A stretch of DNA of 64,000 nucleotides from Pseudomonas sp. UYIF39. GTDB taxonomy: Bacteria > Pseudomonadota > Gammaproteobacteria > Pseudomonadales > Pseudomonadaceae. The notes under the pieces are model-generated. The model did no database searches. It saw only the letters and a list, made by a program, of their open reading frames with translations, and was not told where the DNA came from. The DNA lies in the NCBI RefSeq assembly GCF_029963765.1, contig NZ_JALBYU010000009.1, positions 186,001 to 250,000 on the forward strand, given 5' to 3'. Position numbers and translations under genes: made by a program. Of this stretch, positions 28,874-39,446 are shown one piece after another; the first letter of the stretch is position 1, and every line of letters starts with the position of its first letter.

Positions 28874-29611
28874 TCAGCCTTTGTACGAATCGCAGAAAGC
28901 TTGCGCTTCAGCGACATCGAGGGTGCCTTCGTAAATCGCCCGGCCGGTGATGGCGCCGATGATGCCTGGCGCCTTGGCGTCGAGCAGCGACTTGATGTCA
29001 CCCAGATTGTGGATACCGCCGGAAGCGATCACCGGAATCTTCGTCGCAGCGGCCAGGGCGGCGGTGTACGAAACGTTGCAGCCCTGCATCATGCCGTCTT
29101 TGGCGATGTCGGTATAAACGATCGCGGATACGCCGTCGGCTTCGAATTGCTTGGCCAGGTCGATGACCTGAATGGTGCTGATTTCAGCCCAGCCGTCGGT
29201 CGCAACGAAACCGTCTTTGGCATCCAGACCGACGATCACTTTGCCCGGGAACGCACGGCAGGCTTCAGCAACGAAAGCCGGATCTTTCACGGCTTTGGTG
29301 CCGATGATCACGTAGCTCACGCCCGCTTTTACGTAGTGTTCGATGGTTTCCAGGGAGCGAATACCGCCGCCGATCTGAATCGGCAGGTTCGGGTAGCGCT
29401 TGGCAATGGCGGTGACCACCTCGCCGTTGACCGGCTGGCCTTCGAAGGCGCCGTTCAGGTCGACCAGATGCAGACGACGGCAACCGCCCTCCACCCACTT
29501 GGCAGCCATGCTCACCGGGTCATCGGAGAACACCGTGGAATCTTCCATGCGGCCCTGGCGCAGACGAACACAGGCACCGTCTTTGAGATCGATAGCGGGA
29601 ATAATCAGCAT
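28874..29611 (-). CDS. hisA: Phosphoribosylformimino-5-aminoimidazole carboxamide ribotide isomerase HisA
   Basis: A 245-residue TIM-barrel isomerase of histidine biosynthesis. The catalytic Asp is in [14 protein letters not shown] and the second in [15 protein letters not shown] 29611 ([12 protein letters not shown]) is preferred to the in-frame start five codons upstream because it gives the standard N-terminus. It lies between the DUF2164 gene and hisF. Confidence 0.97.
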   Translation of the reverse strand: MLIIPAIDLKDGACVRLRQGRMEDSTVFSDDPVSMAAKWVEGGCRRLHLVDLNGAFEGQPVNGEVVTAIAKRYPNLPIQIGGGIRSLETIEHYVKAGVSYVIIGTKAVKDPAFVAEACRAFPGKVIVGLDAKDGFVATDGWAEISTIQVIDLAKQFEADGVSAIVYTDIAKDGMMQGCNVSYTAALAAATKIPVIASGGIHNLGDIKSLLDAKAPGIIGAITGRAIYEGTLDVAEAQAFCDSYKG

Positions 29612-29653
29612 CTGGCAAACCTTCAAATTCGAGTATTCAGCTTCGCTCGGAAA

Positions 29654-29911
29654 TCAGTTTTTCTCGAGCGCCCACAGGTCGCTTTCGATGCTTTCGAACC
29701 TCTCTTTGAGGTGCGTCTGCACATCGAAAATCGCCCTGTTGTAATAGTGCGGAGCAATTTCGCGGGTAAACAGCTCCAGGATTTCAGCCGCCTCGAACGA
29801 ACCCAGGTCCAGCTCGAAGCGATCTTCCATGAAGCGTTTGATCTTGTGATTGGCCTCGTTCTCCTGCTCAGGAGTGAGGGTCAGGATCGGCGGCTTTTTC
29901 TTGACAGCCAT
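29654..29911 (-). CDS. DUF2164 family small protein
   Basis: An 85-residue protein (ILTLTPEQENEANHKIKRFM...) with the DUF2164 pattern EAAEILELFTREIAPHYYNRAI. It is inserted between hisH and hisA, directly abutting hisH. This arrangement is common in Pseudomonas, but the function is unknown. Confidence 0.9.
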   Translation of the reverse strand: MAVKKKPPILTLTPEQENEANHKIKRFMEDRFELDLGSFEAAEILELFTREIAPHYYNRAIFDVQTHLKERFESIESDLWALEKN

Positions 29912-30550
29912 TTACCAGCGACCATCCCACGCGGCGAAGTTCTGCAGCAATTGCAGGCCATGGGTATGGCTCTTCTCCGGGTGGAACTGCACAGCGAAAC
30001 GCGAGCCATCGGCCAGCGCAGCGGCGAAATCGACACCATAGTGACCGCCACCCACCACTTGCCGCGGGTTGCCGGCAGCGATGTAGTAGCTATGCACGAA
30101 GTAGAATCGCGCCAGGTCCGGAATGTTGTGCCACAGCGGGTGACTCACCGTCTGCTTCACTTCGTTCCAGCCCATGTGCGGGACTTTCAGGTGTTCGCCG
30201 TCTTCGTGCAGGTCTTTGCCGAAGAACTTCACCGCGCCCGGAAACAGGCCGATGCAGTCCACGCCCTCGTTCTCTTCACTGCTGTCGAGCAAGGCTTGCA
30301 TGCCCACGCAGATGCCGAGGAACGGGCGGTCCTGGCTGACTTCACGCACCAGCGAATCAAAGCCCAGGCGACGGATCTCCGCCATGCAATCGCGAATCGC
30401 GCCGACGCCGGGAAATACCACCCGGTCGGCTTCGCGAATCACATCAGCATCGCTGGTGATCAAGACCTTGCCGGCACCAACGTGCTCGAGGGCCTTGGCC
30501 ACCGAGTGCAGGTTGCCCATGCCGTAATCGATAACCGCGACCGTCTGCAT
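29912..30550 (-). CDS. hisH: Imidazole glycerol phosphate synthase glutaminase subunit HisH
   Basis: A 212-residue class I glutamine amidotransferase supplying ammonia to HisF. The nucleophile is Cys81 in FLGICVGMQ, and the His/Glu pair is in [10 protein letters not shown]. The oxyanion strand is [10 protein letters not shown]. Its ATG shares one base with the hisB stop (TAATG), so the two are translationally coupled. Confidence 0.97.
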   Translation of the reverse strand: MQTVAVIDYGMGNLHSVAKALEHVGAGKVLITSDADVIREADRVVFPGVGAIRDCMAEIRRLGFDSLVREVSQDRPFLGICVGMQALLDSSEENEGVDCIGLFPGAVKFFGKDLHEDGEHLKVPHMGWNEVKQTVSHPLWHNIPDLARFYFVHSYYIAAGNPRQVVGGGHYGVDFAAALADGSRFAVQFHPEKSHTHGLQLLQNFAAWDGRW

Positions 30551-31143
30551 TACAGAACGCCTTTGGTCGACGGCATCTGACCGGCCATGCGGTCATCCAG
30601 CTCTACGGCCATGCGCAGGGCGCGGCCGAATGCCTTGAACACCGTTTCGATCTGGTGGTGGGTGTTGGTGCCACGCAGGTTGTCGATGTGCAGGCTGACC
30701 AGCGCATGGTTGACGAAGCCCTGGAAGAATTCCTGGAACAGGTCAACGTCGAAACCGCCGACGGTGGCGCGGGTATAAGGAACATGCATCTGCAGGCCCG
30801 GACGGCCGGAGAAGTCGATCACCACGCGCGACAGCGCTTCATCGAGCGGCACATAGGCGTGGCCGTAGCGACGGATGCCTTTCTTGTCGCCGATGGCTTT
30901 GGCGAAGGCCTGACCCAGGGTGATACCGACGTCTTCCACCGTGTGGTGGTCGTCGATATGCAGGTCGCCCTTGCTGACAATATCCAGGTCGATCAGCCCG
31001 TGACGGGCGATCTGGTCCAGCATGTGCTCAAGAAAAGGAACACCGATATCAAATCGGGCCTTTCCGGTGCCATCCAGGTTGATCGAGGCTTTGATCTGGG
31101 TTTCCAGAGTGTCGCGCTCGACTGACGCCTTACGTTCGGCCAT
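30550..31143 (-). CDS. hisB: Imidazoleglycerol-phosphate dehydratase HisB
   Basis: A 197-residue monofunctional dehydratase, without the phosphatase domain found in enterobacterial HisB. Manganese-site motifs are [24 protein letters not shown] and [12 protein letters not shown]. An additional ATG one codon upstream is possible. It is the first gene of the operon hisB-hisH-DUF2164-hisA-hisF. Confidence 0.97.
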   Translation of the reverse strand: MAERKASVERDTLETQIKASINLDGTGKARFDIGVPFLEHMLDQIARHGLIDLDIVSKGDLHIDDHHTVEDVGITLGQAFAKAIGDKKGIRRYGHAYVPLDEALSRVVIDFSGRPGLQMHVPYTRATVGGFDVDLFQEFFQGFVNHALVSLHIDNLRGTNTHHQIETVFKAFGRALRMAVELDDRMAGQMPSTKGVL

Positions 31144-31300
31144 CACCAGCTCCGCAAAATCATTGGGCGAAAAAGGCAGCCATTATAGGGGCGCGGGCCG
31201 GAAACAGAAACACGGGAGGTGATATCACTGACGGACTGAATCCCGTGTTGTCGGGGATAGACATGTCCATACAACTCATTTTGGACACCCCAAAACCAAC

Positions 31301-31390
31301 TGTAGGAGTGAGCCTGCTCGCGATGGGGGCCTCACATTCAACATTTCTGTCGACTGTCAGACCGCTATCGCGAGCAGGCTCACTCCTACA
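31301..31390. repeat. REP pair (inverted) between hisB and the OFA transporter
   Basis: TGTAGGAGTGAGCCTGCTCG at 31301 and its complement ending at 31390 form an inverted pair. The core differs slightly from the GTGGGAGCGAGC elements elsewhere in the window. Nothing else is visible in the gap 31144-31406. Confidence 0.88.
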
Positions 31391-31406
31391 GGGGTACTGC
31401 GTTTAC

Positions 31407-33071
31407 TTAGTGGAAGAGGACCGCAGTCTTCTGCAGGGTCACCCAAACACCCCACGCCAACGGAATACCCACCACCAGCCACGCAGCAACCGCCAGCGGC
31501 TTGGTGCCCGGCGCCGCTTTCCACTCCAGCGAGGTGCTGCTATCAGCACCTTTGTCGTGGCCCAGCGCCTGTTCGGCCGCCAGTTCAGCGTCGGTCATGA
31601 AGTACTTGTCAGCCACCGGACGCACCAGCAGGTTGCAGATGAAACCCAGCACCAGCAGGCCCGCGAGGATGTACAGGGTGATGTCGTAAGCCGCGGCGCG
31701 TTCAACGCCGATGCTCAGCTGATACTCACGCAGGTAGTTCACCAACACCGGCCCCAACACGCCCGCCGCCGCCCACGCCGTCAGCAGACGACCGTGGATC
31801 GCGCCGACCATTTGCGTACCGAACAGATCCGCCAGGTAAGCCGGCACCGTCGCAAAGCCACCACCGTACATCGACAGGATGATGCAGAACGCCGCCACGA
31901 ACAGCGCAACGTTGCCCAGATGACCGAGGTTCGGGATCAGCGCGTACAGCGCAAAACCCAATGCGAAGAACACGAAATAAGTGTTTTTGCGGCCCAGGTA
32001 ATCCGAAAATGAGGCCCAGAAGAAGCGGCCACCGATATTGAACAGGCTCAGCAAACCGGTAAAACCGGCAGCAATCGCAGCGATCGAAGCCAGTTGCGAA
32101 GCATCGAGCTGACCGAAAGTCAGGCCGTTACCCAGCAACTTGCCGGCAAACACTTCCTGCAACAGCGGCGAAGCCATGCCGAGGATGCCGATACCCGCCG
32201 AAACGTTCAGGCACAGCACCAGCCACACCAGACGGAATTGCGGGGTTTTCCAGGCCACGTTCACGTGGACGTGACGGTGGGTGATCATCGCGTTGGAAGC
32301 TTTCTTCGCCGGAGCGGTCCAGCCTTCAGGCTTCCAGCCGGTTGGCGGAACGCGGTAGGACAGTGCACCACCGATCATGAACACAAAGTAGATCGCGGCC
32401 ATCACCAGGAAGCTCTGCCATACGCCGACGCTGGTTGGCGAAGCGAAGTGGCCCATCAAGGCTGCGGCCAGCGGAGCACCGACCATCGCGCCACCGCCGA
32501 AACCCATGATCGCCATGCCGGTTGCCATGCCGCGCTTGTCCGGGAACCACTTGATCAAGGTCGAGACCGGCGAGATGTAACCCAGGCCCAGGCCGATACC
32601 GCCAATGACCCCGGAGCCGATCCACATCAGCCATATCTGGTGGGTATAGACCCCCAGCGCTGAAATCAGCAGACCGCCACACCAGCACAGTGCCGATACA
32701 ACGCCTGCCTTGCGTGGCCCGGCGTGTTCGAGCCAGCCGCCCCAGATGGCGGCCGAGCAACCAAGGAAGATGAAGAACAGGGTGTAGATCCAGCCGAGCA
32801 TAGAGATCGGCCAGTCACATTGGGACGAGAAGACTTGCGAGATGAAGCTCACGTCCGGCGCGCAGGTCACTGCCTTGGTCACGCCCAGTGCTTTGGACAG
32901 TGGCAACCAGAACACCGAGAAGCCGTAGGCCATGCCGATGCAAAGGTGAATGGCCAGGGCGGCCGGTGGTACCAGCCAACGATTGAAACCGGGCTTGGCG
33001 ATGATGCGCTCCTTGGACAGGAACGCAGGCTGGCCGGCTTTGAGGCCGTCCGCCGTGATGCTCGTGGTCAT
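31407..33071 (-). CDS. OFA-family MFS transporter
   Basis: A 554-residue, twelve-helix major facilitator of the oxalate/formate antiporter family. Features include RWLVPPAALAIHLCIGMAYG in helix 1, the large periplasmic loop with paired cysteines (VTCAPDV...SSQCDW), and the GGIGLGLGYISPVSTLIKWFP motif. The true substrate cannot be read from sequence; monocarboxylates are typical. ATG 33071 (MTTSITADGLKAG) follows a GGGGGA site; upstream codons in frame are not needed. It is a single gene between the REP pair and a divergent promoter region. Confidence 0.9.
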   Translation of the reverse strand: MTTSITADGLKAGQPAFLSKERIIAKPGFNRWLVPPAALAIHLCIGMAYGFSVFWLPLSKALGVTKAVTCAPDVSFISQVFSSQCDWPISMLGWIYTLFFIFLGCSAAIWGGWLEHAGPRKAGVVSALCWCGGLLISALGVYTHQIWLMWIGSGVIGGIGLGLGYISPVSTLIKWFPDKRGMATGMAIMGFGGGAMVGAPLAAALMGHFASPTSVGVWQSFLVMAAIYFVFMIGGALSYRVPPTGWKPEGWTAPAKKASNAMITHRHVHVNVAWKTPQFRLVWLVLCLNVSAGIGILGMASPLLQEVFAGKLLGNGLTFGQLDASQLASIAAIAAGFTGLLSLFNIGGRFFWASFSDYLGRKNTYFVFFALGFALYALIPNLGHLGNVALFVAAFCIILSMYGGGFATVPAYLADLFGTQMVGAIHGRLLTAWAAAGVLGPVLVNYLREYQLSIGVERAAAYDITLYILAGLLVLGFICNLLVRPVADKYFMTDAELAAEQALGHDKGADSSTSLEWKAAPGTKPLAVAAWLVVGIPLAWGVWVTLQKTAVLFH

Positions 33072-33292
33072 TGTGTATCCCCCAATTATTAGTAGGGTTC
33101 GCCAGCCATTCTTCACCCCCAGCCTTTATGCGCACGCATGACTGTTTTTGAGGTGAAGCTTCATTTTGGTGCGACATCACGTCACAGAAGGACGGACGAA
33201 CCGGCAGAGGTTACCATCTGCACGTGACAGAAAAACCAAAGTGATATCACCTTTTATGTGTCATCAGTTCTCGTACCACTGAAGGAGCCCTC

Positions 33293-33697
33293 ATGCCGAT
33301 CATTGTCGAGCCGCTAAACGAAGCCACTTATCAGGATCAGCAGGATTTGCAGAAGATCTACCGCGATGCTCCGGACTGGCTGTTTGCCCCGTTTGCCGGA
33401 GATTTTCAGCTGATCGAAGGCTGCCTGCTGGACGGCTCGCTGATCGCGGGCCGCTTCAACGATCGATTGTTAGGTGCGGCACGCCTGCAACGGCACCAGG
33501 ATGTCTGGCACCTGTCTCAACTCTGCGTACGAAAAATTACCCGTCGTCGTGGCGTGGCTGAGCGCCTGGTGAACGAAGCCCAGAAAATGGCGTCGCAATC
33601 GGGCGCGACATTGCGCCTGCTGGCGCCTGCCGGGCATCTGGAGGCGCAAGCGCTGGCGGCCAAACTGAAAATCCCGTTGGATGTAATGCCAACGTGA
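33293..33697 (+). CDS. PanZ/PanM-type acetyltransferase-like protein
   Basis: A 134-residue GNAT-fold protein resembling the acetyl-CoA sensor PanZ, which promotes maturation of aspartate decarboxylase PanD. The acetyl-CoA loop reads RKITRRRGVAERLVNEA (the R-x-x-R-G-V/I-A pattern), after the strand VWHLSQLCV. No pan genes are nearby. A clear AAGGAG site precedes ATG 33293. Confidence 0.82.
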   Translation: MPIIVEPLNEATYQDQQDLQKIYRDAPDWLFAPFAGDFQLIEGCLLDGSLIAGRFNDRLLGAARLQRHQDVWHLSQLCVRKITRRRGVAERLVNEAQKMASQSGATLRLLAPAGHLEAQALAAKLKIPLDVMPT

Positions 33698-33775
33698 TCG
33701 CTGACCGGTCGTCCGCTGCGGAGCGCTATACTCCCCGGCTAAATTTCGAATTCGACTAACTACAAGGACTCGCCC

Positions 33776-35992
33776 ATGAAAGCGTTCGGCAAAATCCTGG
33801 GTCTGGTACTTCTCGGGCTGTTGCTGATCATTGTGGCGCTGGGCTTTGCCCTGACCCACCTCTTTGATCCCAACGACTATAAAGACGAGATTCGCCAGAT
33901 AGCCCGCGACAAGGCCCACATCGAGCTGACGCTCAATGGCGATATCGGTTGGAGCCTGTTCCCGTGGCTGGGCCTGGAATTGCACGAAGCCAGCGTCGCG
34001 ACCCTGGCTAAGCCCACGGAGCCGTTCGCTGACTTGCAGATGCTGGGCCTGTCGGTCCGCGTGCTGCCGCTGCTGCGCCGTGAAGTGCAGATGAGCGATG
34101 TACGCGTCGAAGGCCTGAACTTGCGCCTGACCCGCGACAAGGACGGCCACGGCAACTGGCAAGACATCGGCAAGGTACCGGCGCCGGCCACACCGCCCGC
34201 GACCACTGGCGAACCAACGACCGAGACCACCGCCCAAGCGGAAAAACCGGCCCAGCCGATGCGCCTGGACATCGACAGTCTGACCGTCAACAACGCCCGC
34301 GTTGAATACAGCGACGAAAAAACCGGCAAGCAATTCAGCGCCGAAAGCATCCAGCTGAGTACCGGCCCGGTGCATGACTCCACGAACATCCCGGTCAAAC
34401 TCACCGCGTTCCTGGGCACCAACCAGCCGGTCTTGCGTGTCCGTACCGAGCTCAACGGCGAGCTGCGTTTCGAGCGCGCACTACAGCGCTACAAATTCGA
34501 AGACATGAAACTCTCTGGCGAAGTGGCCGGCGATCCGCTGCAAGGCAAAACCATGACCTTCGCCGCCCAGGGGCAGTTGCTGCTGGATAAAGCGGCGAAC
34601 GTCGCCGAATGGACCGGCATCAAGATCTCTGCCAACCAACTGCGCGCATTGGGTGAACTGAAGGTCAACGACCTCGACAAAACCCCGCAAATCAGCGGCG
34701 GCCTGTCGATCGCCCAATTCGATCTGGCGAAATTCGTCGACAGCATCGGCCAGACGCTTCCGGCGATGGCTGAAGGCAGCCTGAGCAAAGTCGAACTGGT
34801 CAGCCGCCTTGCCGGCACGCCGACCAGCGTGATCCTGGACAACATCAACCTGAAAGTCGACGACAGCACCTTCAGCGGTCGCATCGCCGTCGAGGACTTC
34901 GGCAAGCAATCGCTGCGGGCGACTCTCAAGGCCGACACCTTCAACGTCGACCGTTATCTGCCACCAAAATCCTCCGAAGCCAATAGCGCGACACAAGTGC
35001 GTCAAGCCGAAGTCGCCAGCACCGAAGCCGATGCCATGGCCGGCGCGGGCAGCACACCGCTGCCGCAAGCGCCGACCAAAGACGCGTGGAGCAACGAGCG
35101 GCTGCTGCCGGTGGAGCGCCTGAGCAAACTCGACGTGGACGCTGACCTGACCTTCGGCCAGTTGACCCTCGATAAATTGCCGATCCAGAACGCTGCGCTC
35201 AAGGCCACAGGCCAGGGCGGTCTGCTGACACTGGAAAGCCTTCGCGGCGACCTGTACGACGGCAACTTCGACGCCAAAGGTACGCTCGACGTGCGCCAAC
35301 AGGTGCCGGCGCTGAACATGCAGACAAGCATCAGCAAAGTACCGGTGGAAAAAATCCTCGAAAGCCAGGGTAAAAATCCGCCGGTCAAAGGTCTGGTGAC
35401 ACTCAACAGCAACCTGACCGGCAGCGGCAACAGCCAGAAAGCGCTGATCGAAACCCTCAACGGCAATGCCAGTTTCGTCATCAACAACGGCGTGCTGCTC
35501 AATGCCAACCTGGAACAACAGCTGTGCAAAGGCATCGCCACCCTGAACCGTAAATCCCTCAGTGGTGAGCCACGGGGCAAGGACACACCGTTCCAGGAGC
35601 TCAAGGGCAACCTGACCTTCCGTAACGGCGTGGCCAGCAACCCGGACCTGAAAGTGCGCATCCCGGGCATGACCGTCAAGGGCGACGGCGATGTCGATCT
35701 GCGAGTGCTGGGCATGGACTACCGCGTGGGCATTATCGTCGAAGGCGACAAGAGCGACATGCCGGACCCGGCGTGCCAGGTCGGCGAGAAGTTCGTCGGC
35801 ATCGAGTGGCCGCTGCGCTGCCGTGGCCCGCTGGAACTGGGCGCCAAGGCTTGCCGCCTCGATAACGAACGCATGGGCCAGGTCGCGAGCAAACTGGCTG
35901 GCGATAAAATCAGTGAAAAAATCGACGAGAAGCTTGGCGACAAAGTCAGCCCTGAACTGAAAAATGCGTTGAAGGGGCTGTTCAAGCGATGA
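33776..35992 (+). CDS. AsmA family protein
   Basis: A 738-residue envelope protein. An N-terminal membrane anchor ([20 protein letters not shown]) is followed by a long AsmA/TamB-like repeated beta domain in the periplasm. The family signature [16 protein letters not shown] lies just after the anchor, and a C-terminal AsmA block has [11 protein letters not shown]. Members span the periplasm and are implicated in lipid transport to the outer membrane. It overlaps mutY by four bases (ATGA), a conserved pseudomonad arrangement. Confidence 0.94.
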   Translation: MKAFGKILGLVLLGLLLIIVALGFALTHLFDPNDYKDEIRQIARDKAHIELTLNGDIGWSLFPWLGLELHEASVATLAKPTEPFADLQMLGLSVRVLPLLRREVQMSDVRVEGLNLRLTRDKDGHGNWQDIGKVPAPATPPATTGEPTTETTAQAEKPAQPMRLDIDSLTVNNARVEYSDEKTGKQFSAESIQLSTGPVHDSTNIPVKLTAFLGTNQPVLRVRTELNGELRFERALQRYKFEDMKLSGEVAGDPLQGKTMTFAAQGQLLLDKAANVAEWTGIKISANQLRALGELKVNDLDKTPQISGGLSIAQFDLAKFVDSIGQTLPAMAEGSLSKVELVSRLAGTPTSVILDNINLKVDDSTFSGRIAVEDFGKQSLRATLKADTFNVDRYLPPKSSEANSATQVRQAEVASTEADAMAGAGSTPLPQAPTKDAWSNERLLPVERLSKLDVDADLTFGQLTLDKLPIQNAALKATGQGGLLTLESLRGDLYDGNFDAKGTLDVRQQVPALNMQTSISKVPVEKILESQGKNPPVKGLVTLNSNLTGSGNSQKALIETLNGNASFVINNGVLLNANLEQQLCKGIATLNRKSLSGEPRGKDTPFQELKGNLTFRNGVASNPDLKVRIPGMTVKGDGDVDLRVLGMDYRVGIIVEGDKSDMPDPACQVGEKFVGIEWPLRCRGPLELGAKACRLDNERMGQVASKLAGDKISEKIDEKLGDKVSPELKNALKGLFKR

Positions 35993-37056
35993 GAGCCGAG
36001 CAGTTTTCATCGGCGGTGCTGGACTGGTACGACCGCCACGGCCGTCACGATTTGCCCTGGCAACAGGGCATCACCCCGTATCGGGTGTGGGTCTCGGAAA
36101 TCATGTTGCAGCAGACCCAGGTCAGCACGGTGCTGAACTACTTCGACCGCTTCATGGCCTCGTTGCCGACGGTCGAAGCCCTGGCCGCTGCGCCGGAAGA
36201 CGAAGTCCTGCACCTGTGGACCGGCCTCGGTTACTACACTCGTGCGCGCAATTTGCAGAAGACCGCGAAGATTGTTGTCGCCGAGTACGGCGGCGAGTTT
36301 CCGCGGGATGTGGAAAAACTCACGGAGCTGCCGGGTATCGGCCTGTCCACGGCCGGCGCCATCGCCAGCCTGAGCATGGGCCTGCGGGCGCCGATCCTCG
36401 ACGGCAACGTCAAACGGGTGCTGGCGCGCTTTACTGCGCAAGAGGGCTATCCGGGCGAGCCAAAGGTCGCCAAACAGCTGTGGGCGAACGCAGAGCGCTT
36501 TACGCCGCATGATCGGGTCAACGCCTACACCCAGGCAATGATGGATCTGGGCGCCACGCTTTGCACCCGTAGCAAGCCGAGCTGCCTGCTCTGTCCGCTC
36601 GAAAAGGGCTGCGAAGCGCACATGCTCGGCCTGGAGACACGCTACCCGATCCCCAAGCCGCGCAAAGCCGTGCCACAGAAGCGTACGCTGATGCCGATGC
36701 TCGCCAACGGCGAAGGCGCGATTCTGCTTTACCGTCGCCCTTCCACGGGCTTGTGGGGCGGTCTATGGAGCCTGCCGGAACTCGACGACCTCGACGACCT
36801 GCAACATCTGGCCTCGCAGCATTCGCTGGAGCTTGGCAGCCAACAGGCGCTGCCGAGCCTGGTACACACCTTCAGTCATTTTCAGTTGTCCATCGAACCC
36901 TGGCTGGTTCAGGTCCAGGAGGCCGGCCATCACGTGGCCGAGGCCGACTGGCTCTGGTATAACCTCGCCACCCCGCCGCGCCTGGGCCTTGCCGCCCCGG
37001 TCAAAACCTTGCTCGAACGCGCGGCCGCCGTATTGAACGCAGGAGAGTTGTCATGA
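35989..37056 (+). CDS. mutY: A/G-specific adenine DNA glycosylase MutY
   Basis: A 355-residue base-excision repair enzyme removing adenine opposite 8-oxoguanine. The catalytic Glu is in EIMLQQTQV. The helix-hairpin-helix [14 protein letters not shown] is followed by the catalytic Asp in LDGNVKRVL. The 4Fe-4S cluster cysteines have the C-x6-C-x2-C-x5-C spacing in [17 protein letters not shown]. The C-terminal NUDIX-like domain that reads 8-oxoG follows. Coupled to asmA upstream and yggX downstream by ATGA overlaps. Confidence 0.97.
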   Translation: MRAEQFSSAVLDWYDRHGRHDLPWQQGITPYRVWVSEIMLQQTQVSTVLNYFDRFMASLPTVEALAAAPEDEVLHLWTGLGYYTRARNLQKTAKIVVAEYGGEFPRDVEKLTELPGIGLSTAGAIASLSMGLRAPILDGNVKRVLARFTAQEGYPGEPKVAKQLWANAERFTPHDRVNAYTQAMMDLGATLCTRSKPSCLLCPLEKGCEAHMLGLETRYPIPKPRKAVPQKRTLMPMLANGEGAILLYRRPSTGLWGGLWSLPELDDLDDLQHLASQHSLELGSQQALPSLVHTFSHFQLSIEPWLVQVQEAGHHVAEADWLWYNLATPPRLGLAAPVKTLLERAAAVLNAGELS

Positions 37057-37325
37057 CCCGCACCATCATGTGCCGCAAGTACAAAGAAGAACTGCCCGCC
37101 CTGGAGCGCGCTCCATTCCCGGGCGCCAAAGGTCAGGACATTTTTGACCACGTCTCGGCCAAGGCCTGGGCCGACTGGCAGAAACACCAGACCCTGCTGA
37201 TCAACGAAAAACGCCTGAACATGATGAACGCCGAAGACCGCAAATATCTTCAAGGCGAGATGGACAAGTTCTTTTCCGGCGAGGAATACGCCAAGGCTGA
37301 CGGCTACGTTCCGCCGGCTGAATAA
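37053..37325 (+). CDS. yggX: Probable Fe(2+)-trafficking protein YggX
   Basis: A 90-residue protein that protects Fe-S clusters from oxidation. It has the family start [24 protein letters not shown], with the single conserved Cys7 and the C-terminal [16 protein letters not shown]. It overlaps the mutY stop by four bases; mutY-yggX is a widespread pair. Confidence 0.96.
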   Translation: MTRTIMCRKYKEELPALERAPFPGAKGQDIFDHVSAKAWADWQKHQTLLINEKRLNMMNAEDRKYLQGEMDKFFSGEEYAKADGYVPPAE

Positions 37326-37389
37326 TCCCGCTTTTTCGAGGGTCGGAACGTAAGCGACGGTAATAATTAAAATTTTTTTGAAAACTTTC

Positions 37390-37418
37390 TTGACGACCCC
37401 CTGAAAAACCAGTTTAAT
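37390..37418 (+). promoter_or_regulatory. Sigma-70 promoter of tRNA-Phe
   Basis: TTGACG, 17 bases, then TTTAAT, followed by a GC-rich discriminator (GCGCCCC) before the tRNA at 37429. The GC-rich discriminator is typical of stringently controlled stable-RNA promoters. Confidence 0.8.
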
Positions 37419-37428
37419 GCGCCCCGTT

Positions 37429-37504
37429 GCCCAGATAGCTCAGTCGGTAGAGCAGGGGATTGAAAATCCCCGTGTCGGCGGTTCGATTCCGTCTCTGGGC
37501 ACCA
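37429..37504 (+). tRNA. tRNA-Phe (anticodon GAA)
   Basis: A 76-base cloverleaf with acceptor stem GCCCAGA/TCTGGGC, D-arm GCTCAGTCGGTAGAGC, anticodon arm GGGGATTGAAAATCCCC (anticodon GAA), a T-arm with TTCGATT, and encoded CCA. Confidence 0.98.
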
Positions 37505-37512
37505 AATACCGA

Positions 37513-37545
37513 AAACCCTGAATCGCAAGATTCAGGGTTTTTTTA
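37513..37545 (+). terminator. Intrinsic terminator of tRNA-Phe
   Basis: The stem ACCCTGAATC-GCAA-GATTCAGGGT is flanked by A-run and T-run, about ten bases after the tRNA. Confidence 0.93.
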
Positions 37546-37609
37546 TGTCTGGGATTTGATTACGCCCGGTTTTCAGCATCCGATCTGTGATGCGCGTGTC
37601 CCTTCCCGG

Positions 37610-38059
37610 CTACTCATCGCCATTCCAATGGAAAACCAGATTGCGAGCAGTGCCGCTCCCGACATCGGTTGTTTCACGTCGCTCCACACCATTGCGGGTC
37701 GCGACAACGGTGTACTTGCCAGCAGGCAGCTGAACGTAAACCAACGGGCCAGCCTGGCTGAGCGTCAGCACGGTCTGCCCCGGGGTTTTCTGCACAACCA
37801 CATCAACATCTGGAACGTACTTGCTCTCCGGCCCGATGGAGAATGTCATGTGCAGGTTGTAGCCCTTGGCTTGCTCGATGGCCTTCGACTCATCCTCGCC
37901 AATCCCCCCGGACAGGTAACTAATCCCGCTTTGCTGTTGCGGCTGGACTTGTACACCTGAGCTGTCGATGGGCTCGAGACTGGCAGCGTTCAGCATGACG
38001 GGAAACATCAATACGCCAACAGCGGCGATAGGCAACAGAAGTGAATGGACGTACTTCAT
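37610..38059 (-). CDS. Exported protein of unknown function
   Basis: A 149-residue protein with a signal peptide (MKYVHSLLLPIAAVGVLMFPVMLNA). The small mature domain contains GGIGEDESKAIEQAKGYNLH and VYVQLPAGKYTVVATRNGVE. The last segment looks like a single carboxypeptidase-regulatory or transthyretin-like beta sandwich. It is similar in style to small Pseudomonas exported proteins, but no function is known. ATG 38059 begins the signal peptide; the upstream extension to 38155 is unlikely. Confidence 0.78.
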   Translation of the reverse strand: MKYVHSLLLPIAAVGVLMFPVMLNAASLEPIDSSGVQVQPQQQSGISYLSGGIGEDESKAIEQAKGYNLHMTFSIGPESKYVPDVDVVVQKTPGQTVLTLSQAGPLVYVQLPAGKYTVVATRNGVERRETTDVGSGTARNLVFHWNGDE

Positions 38060-38318
38060 GAGGGCGACTCCCGGGCTCCGCAGAACCCAATCTGTACTCC
38101 TGTTAGATTTCCTGCTGAATAGCCAAGTTTTAGATTGATTAGTACTTGGGTTCACTGCGAATCGGACTACACGTTGTATTCCTCAAGCGCGAATTGCCGT
38201 CGGCGTGATCCCGCAAAACCAGTCGGACTTTCCTTCCGAATTACCAGCCCCGCCCGGCATCGCTGACCAACCTCCCCCTGCAATCCTCTTCTGCCTTCAT
38301 CCAGCCGCGGAAGACTTC

Positions 38319-39377
38319 ATGAGCGCACTCAAACCCGATAACACCCAAGACCCACAACTCACCTCACTGCTTGGCAATCTTGGCGAATTGATACGTCAGG
38401 CGCGGCAGAAGGTGCTACGTGCGGTCGATACCGTCCAAGTGCAAACCTGTTGGCAGATCGGACGGCATATTGTGGAGCTTGAGCAGGAAGGGGCCCGGCG
38501 AGCGGGTTATGGCAAGCAGTTGCTGTCGACGCTGGCGAAAAGTCTGACAGCAGAGTTTGGCAAGGGCTTTGACATCTCCAACCTTCGCTACATGCGCCTG
38601 TTCTATCAAGCATTCCCAATTCGTGACGCACTGCGTCACGAATTGAGCTGGACCCACTATCGCAGACTGCTGCGCGTCGATAACGACCACGCTCGCCATT
38701 GGTACATGAACGAATCAGCCATGCAGAACTGGTCAAGTCGCGCACTGGAACGCCAGATCAATACGCTCTACTACGAACGCCTGCTGGCAAGCCGCGACCG
38801 TTGCGCCGTCAAGCAGGAAGCTGCCACCAACATCCAGAAAACGGACTTACACCCTCGGGATTTCATCAGGGATCCGGTGATTCTGGAGTTTCTTGGGTTG
38901 CCCAATGCGGGCTTAGTCCAAGAAAGCGATCTCGAACAGGCACTGATCAATCAGCTTCAGGCTTTTCTGCTCGAACTGGGCAAAGGTTTCGCCTTCATCG
39001 CTCGCCAGCAACGCATCAGTACAGAGAGCAAAGACTTCTACATCGATCTGGTGTTCTACAACTACCTGCTCAAGTGCTTCGTCATCTTCGACCTCAAGCG
39101 CGGCGTACTGACCCACCAGGATGTCGGCCAGATGGACATGTACGTACGCATGTACGACGACCTCAAGCGCGGACCGGAGGATCGTCCCACCGTCGGCCTC
39201 ATACTCTGCGCGCAAAAAGATGAATCGGTGGTGCGCTATTCAGTGCTGCAAGGCAACGAACAACTGTTCGCCAGTACCTACAGACTGGTACTGCCGAGCG
39301 AGGAGGAACTTCGCACAGAACTGGATCGGGAATGGGCGGTGCTTGAGGAGCGATTACTCAAGCAGAGGCCCCGATAA
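38319..39377 (+). CDS. PDDEXK nuclease domain protein (DUF1016/YhcG family)
   Basis: A 352-residue protein of the YhcG family. The N-terminal DUF1016_N helical domain (LIRQARQKVLRAVDT...QIGRHIVELEQEGARRAGYG) precedes a C-terminal PDDEXK nuclease fold. In the nuclease fold, FYIDLVFYN supplies the Asp and FVIFDLKRG the (D/E)xK element, followed by a Gln (DVGQMDMYV). These proteins are scattered in variable regions and often sit near restriction or other defence genes; the exact substrate is unknown. Here it is solitary. GTG 38205 is an alternative start, but ATG 38319 fits the family. Confidence 0.88.
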   Translation: MSALKPDNTQDPQLTSLLGNLGELIRQARQKVLRAVDTVQVQTCWQIGRHIVELEQEGARRAGYGKQLLSTLAKSLTAEFGKGFDISNLRYMRLFYQAFPIRDALRHELSWTHYRRLLRVDNDHARHWYMNESAMQNWSSRALERQINTLYYERLLASRDRCAVKQEAATNIQKTDLHPRDFIRDPVILEFLGLPNAGLVQESDLEQALINQLQAFLLELGKGFAFIARQQRISTESKDFYIDLVFYNYLLKCFVIFDLKRGVLTHQDVGQMDMYVRMYDDLKRGPEDRPTVGLILCAQKDESVVRYSVLQGNEQLFASTYRLVLPSEEELRTELDREWAVLEERLLKQRPR

Positions 39378-39446
39378 GCACGGGTGGATTGTTCATAGGC
39401 AGCGTGAAGACTATTGTTGGCAGCTACCCGCAAAGGTCAAAAACCG

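Noticed and set aside
28115..30580. 821-codon plus-strand open frame opposite the his operon
   Set aside because: It is the antisense shadow of hisF, hisA and hisH; high GC keeps the opposite frame open, and the translation has no family features.
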